From the NCBI GenBank assembly GCA_023227685.1, contig JALNVG010000106.1, positions 1-8,214 of the forward strand: a stretch of DNA of 8,214 nucleotides. Reading direction: 5' to 3'. The DNA comes from Bacteroidaceae bacterium. GTDB lineage: Bacteria; Bacteroidota; Bacteroidia; Bacteroidales; Bacteroidaceae. The position numbers were made by a program, and so were the translations under genes. The notes under the pieces are model-generated. The model did no database searches. It was given only the letters and a program-made list of their open reading frames with translations, and was not told where the DNA came from. Below, one piece after another: positions 5,658 to 8,214 of the stretch (positions are counted from its first letter, which is position 1; each line of letters begins with the position of its first letter).

Positions 5658-7478
5658 TTAGTGTTTAATAGAACCTTCCATTTTACTTATAATATCAATA
5701 GCAGAAGAATATATTTTATCCATTGTCAATTTTTGGTCACTTGGCGCAAAGCGAGCAAATTCGCAGTTGTTCAAGTTATTAATAAACCCTTTAATTAATT
5801 CTTCACTAACTTTATAATCCTTAAGTTTTTCCTCAATGTTATCTTTCGACAATTGTGAAACAGGAATATTTAACTTATCACTTATATATCCCCAAAGAGT
5901 TTTCAATACCTCGTCATAAAACTCTTCTTCTTTTTTCTTTTCTAACAACGCGCTGGCAACTTTCATCCTTTTTTGAGCAACCTTACTAGCTTTTTTATTG
6001 CGTATTTTAGCAACATTTGTGTTCTCAATAGCTTGTTTCCTGTAAATGATGAAAAATATGATAAAGACTATTGTTGGCACAATAAAAAATAGCCAATATA
6101 AAATTGATCCGAAAAAGAACTGACCTCTAGGCTGAAGCTTTACGTTATTTAATTTTATATAACGAATATCATTACCTAACACTTTCAAATCTTCTTTGTT
6201 GTTATAATCAGCAATAACTTGAGCTGCATTTCCCGCACCTTGTTTCACTTGAATTTCATAATCTTTCGTTTTTAAAGTTTTATAAGAATTTGAATGAATA
6301 TCATAATAACTAAAAGTTACACCTGGAATTTTGAAAGTTCCCGCATATCTTGGAATAGCTAAATATTCTATAACTTTATTTCCAGTAAGACCTTGATTTG
6401 TTAATCTTACATTATATACATCCTTAGGATCATAGACTTCAAAATCTTTTGGAAAATCAATTTTAGGATCTGAAACAAGCTTTAAATTACCGGTTCCAGA
6501 AATAATTATTTTTACGGTAACTGCATCATTTGTCTTGTATTTCTCACCATTGATTGTTGATGTTATATTGAAAGTCCCTACTCCACCAGAATAATCTACG
6601 GGTTTTCCACTTGGCAAAGATTTTACATTTATAGTAATTTTGGGCGTTGATAATGATCTTTTAACTTCAACAACATTTGAACCACCATTAAAAAAAGCAT
6701 CAAAAGGATCACTAGATTGTACTCTTTTGCCTATTGATACTTCAAAATGTGCTGGATTAATAAATAAATTCCCTGTTTGCTGAGGAGAAAGAACAAATTG
6801 TCTGTAAATTACAGAATAATAATTACGACCATGATAATGTTCCTGAGTCCATTTCGCATTGGTGGGCATCTCAATTTCTTGAGAATGAAAGCCCTTGAAA
6901 TCAGGAAGCTTAACATTGTTTAATTGCAAATTAGGTTCTCTTGTATAAATTTTATACGTCAATACTAACGCTTCTTGCTCACGTACAGTTGTTTTGCTTG
7001 TTGTTCCAACAACAAATAAATCACTACTAGAAACCGAACTTGAAGAAGACGAAGCTCTATTTGAATTTCGAGAATTTCCACTACTTGATTGGTCAGGAGG
7101 TAAAACTTTAATACTTACAGCATTCGAAATTATTTTTTTCCCATTTGCCTCAATTGATGCACCGGATATAGAAAATCTTCCAGCCTTATTGCCTACTAAT
7201 ATATATGTAAAAGTAATGCTACTACTCGAAGATACATGACCGTTAATAATCTGTGTACTACTTTGTTCTGAACGACTAGGCCCCATTAAAACATCAAATC
7301 CATTAATAGACGGCGCACGAAAATTATTTACCTTCTGTGTAGTTATCGTATAAGATAATCGAAATTGTTCACCCTCTACTATTGAGCTAGGAGCAGATGC
7401 AATGAATGACACTCCATCAGCCATGGATTGTAGACATACCATGGAAAGAGCTATCAGCATGATCATCTGATTTTTCAT
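5658..7478 (-). CDS. batD: BatD: membrane-anchored aerotolerance protein
   Basis: A 606-residue protein from the start chosen here. It opens with a signal peptide (MKNQMIMLIALSMVCLQSMA, cleavage before Asp21). The single Cys15 is not in a proper lipobox, so it is probably not a lipoprotein. Residues 21 to about 450 are the periplasmic part: beta-sandwich-like domains (GVSFIASAPSSIVEGEQF, GFDVLMGPSRS, then later PDFKGFHSQEIEMP and KIDFPKDFEVYDP), interrupted by a Ser/Asn-rich linker at about 127-153. One membrane span lies at about 455-480, followed by a basic, helical cytoplasmic tail of about 125 residues (KEEEFYDEVLKTLWGYISDKL). This matches the BatD/oxygen-tolerance family. The frame is also open to an ATG at 7529, which would add 17 residues before the signal peptide and leave a 9-bp gap to batC. 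I prefer 7478 because it places the signal peptide at the N-terminus. BatD probably links the BatA/BatB complex to partners in the envelope. Confidence 0.93.
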   Translation of the reverse strand: MKNQMIMLIALSMVCLQSMADGVSFIASAPSSIVEGEQFRLSYTITTQKVNNFRAPSINGFDVLMGPSRSEQSSTQIINGHVSSSSSITFTYILVGNKAGRFSISGASIEANGKKIISNAVSIKVLPPDQSSSGNSRNSNRASSSSSSVSSSDLFVVGTTSKTTVREQEALVLTYKIYTREPNLQLNNVKLPDFKGFHSQEIEMPTNAKWTQEHYHGRNYYSVIYRQFVLSPQQTGNLFINPAHFEVSIGKRVQSSDPFDAFFNGGSNVVEVKRSLSTPKITINVKSLPSGKPVDYSGGVGTFNITSTINGEKYKTNDAVTVKIIISGTGNLKLVSDPKIDFPKDFEVYDPKDVYNVRLTNQGLTGNKVIEYLAIPRYAGTFKIPGVTFSYYDIHSNSYKTLKTKDYEIQVKQGAGNAAQVIADYNNKEDLKVLGNDIRYIKLNNVKLQPRGQFFFGSILYWLFFIVPTIVFIIFFIIYRKQAIENTNVAKIRNKKASKVAQKRMKVASALLEKKKEEEFYDEVLKTLWGYISDKLNIPVSQLSKDNIEEKLKDYKVSEELIKGFINNLNNCEFARFAPSDQKLTMDKIYSSAIDIISKMEGSIKH

Positions 7479-7538
7479 ATACTTATTCTGTTTATTAAAA
7501 TCTAATATTCTATTTATTAATACTATCATAATTTAATA

Positions 7539-8214
7539 TTACCAATTTTTATCAAGTTTCCCGTCTTCAACAATTTTTTCTTGTCTTCTTACTTTATTTT
7601 GAACATTTTTCTCGTCCTGCATCACAGAGTTCAACAATTGTTCAGCATTTTGTTTTGACATTTGATTCTTTTGATTCTTGTTATTTTGATTTTTTGGCTG
7701 TTGTTGGTTCTTGTTTTGCTGATTTTTATTTTTCCCCTTATCCTTCTTTTGATCTTTCTTTTGATCTTTCTTATTGTCCTTTTTATTGTCTTTTTTATTC
7801 TTCTGATTTTGTTGTTGTTTCAACATTTTCATAGCTAACGCTAAATTATAGCGAGTCTCATTATCAGAAGGATTGTTTCTCAAAGACATTTTGTAAGCAT
7901 CAACAGCTTTGGCATATTCCTTTGCCGATTGAAATAATACACCCATATTATGATATATTTGCGACAATTTCTTCTTACCTTTTTCTATTTTACTAGCTGC
8001 CACATATTCAGTCATGGCATCCTTAAACTTCTTTTGCTCACTTAACGCATCACCCAAGTTATACATAGATACTGTCGATTTCGGATTAACGTCCAAAGCC
8101 TTCCGATAATTCACTTCTGCGTCCACATAAGTACTATCTTTAAACAACCGGTTACCTTTTCGTATGTAATTGCGCTCAGCTTTTTGCGCTGAAATTCCGC
8201 CTACAAGAAATAAG
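7539..8214 (-). CDS. batC: BatC: TPR aerotolerance protein (N-terminus outside the window)
   Basis: The reading frame runs unbroken to the window edge, so this is a partial gene of 224 visible residues. The first, LFLVGGISAQ, are the end of a signal peptide. KAERNYIRKGNRLF then opens the first TPR unit. At least three TPR units follow in fragment residues 11-130 (VDAEVNYRKALDVNP, MYNLGDALSEQKKFKDAMTEY, IYHNMGVLFQSAKEYAKAVDAY, ending RYNLALAMKML). Next is a Lys/Asn/Gln-rich low-complexity stretch of about 60 residues, with five KKD units spaced every four residues. A conserved-looking end closes the protein (AEQLLNSVMQDEKNVQ, RRQEKI, DKNW). The TPR plus KQN-rich linker plus short C-terminal motif is the usual BatC build in Bacteroidota. 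A TTG at 8147 would be a false start, as it falls inside the first TPR. Known bat operons carry batA and batB next upstream, so these are expected beyond 8214. Confidence 0.93.
   Translation of the reverse strand, partial: LFLVGGISAQKAERNYIRKGNRLFKDSTYVDAEVNYRKALDVNPKSTVSMYNLGDALSEQKKFKDAMTEYVAASKIEKGKKKLSQIYHNMGVLFQSAKEYAKAVDAYKMSLRNNPSDNETRYNLALAMKMLKQQQNQKNKKDNKKDNKKDQKKDQKKDKGKNKNQQNKNQQQPKNQNNKNQKNQMSKQNAEQLLNSVMQDEKNVQNKVRRQEKIVEDGKLDKNW
7740..7796 (-). repeat. 12-bp tandem repeat coding KKD(N/Q) units in batC
   Basis: Five Lys-Lys-Asp units joined by Asn or Gln are encoded in 57 bp at a strict 12-bp period. Two neighbouring units are identical on the plus strand (TTGATCTTTCTT twice, 7749-7772). 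The next two differ by single bases (ATTGTCCTTTTT, ATTGTCTTTTTT). Such a tract can gain or lose units in frame by slippage, so its length may vary between strains without breaking the gene. Confidence 0.75.

Noticed and set aside
6994..7239. Plus-strand open frame inside batD
   Set aside because: Antisense to the Ser-rich linker and neighbouring beta domain of batD; a shadow frame.
8145..8147. TTG as the start of batC
   Set aside because: The frame stays open to the window edge, and the upstream codons encode a signal-peptide end and the beginning of the first TPR, so the TTG is internal.

Overview
The window looks like a chromosomal segment from an anaerobic Bacteroidota species, most likely of the order Bacteroidales. 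The DNA is AT-rich and no clear Shine-Dalgarno sequence precedes any start. The GyrA fragment reads like Bacteroides/Prevotella GyrA as I remember it. The batC-batD-batE order is that of the Bacteroides aerotolerance operon. No tRNA, rRNA, CRISPR array, insertion sequence or phage gene is visible. It looks like a stable core locus, not a mobile region.

Layout. Plus strand, 1-3003: the 3' two thirds of gyrA, already open at base 1, then a secreted tetratricopeptide-repeat (TPR) protein 45 bp downstream with no terminator between them. Minus strand, 8214 down to 3191: the end of a bat operon in the order batC (5' end beyond the window), batD, batE. A rho-independent terminator follows at 4730-4768. 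After it come a small helix-turn-helix-like protein and a three-domain universal stress protein (DUF2007 + Usp + Usp), 69 bp apart and probably co-transcribed. The two clusters converge on a 187-bp gap at 3004-3190. That gap is dominated by a perfect 32-bp inverted repeat with a 7-nt loop, which should terminate transcription from both sides.

How the genes fit together. GyrA is the DNA-cleaving and wrapping subunit of gyrase. The TPR protein after it is an envelope protein of unknown role. BatC and BatE (TPR proteins) and BatD (large extracytoplasmic domain plus one C-terminal membrane anchor) are the accessory partners of a MoxR ATPase/BatA/BatB von Willebrand-factor-type complex, whose genes should lie beyond 8214. 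In Bacteroides fragilis this system is linked to tolerance of oxygen. The HTH-like protein and the Usp fusion sit directly downstream and could belong to the same stress theme, but that is inference from position.

Nothing here is clearly an unknown system. The points most worth a second look are the long perfect inverted repeat, the DUF2007-Usp-Usp fusion with a decayed second ATP site, the 14-bp palindrome touching the start of the small HTH-like gene, and the variant GyrA-box.
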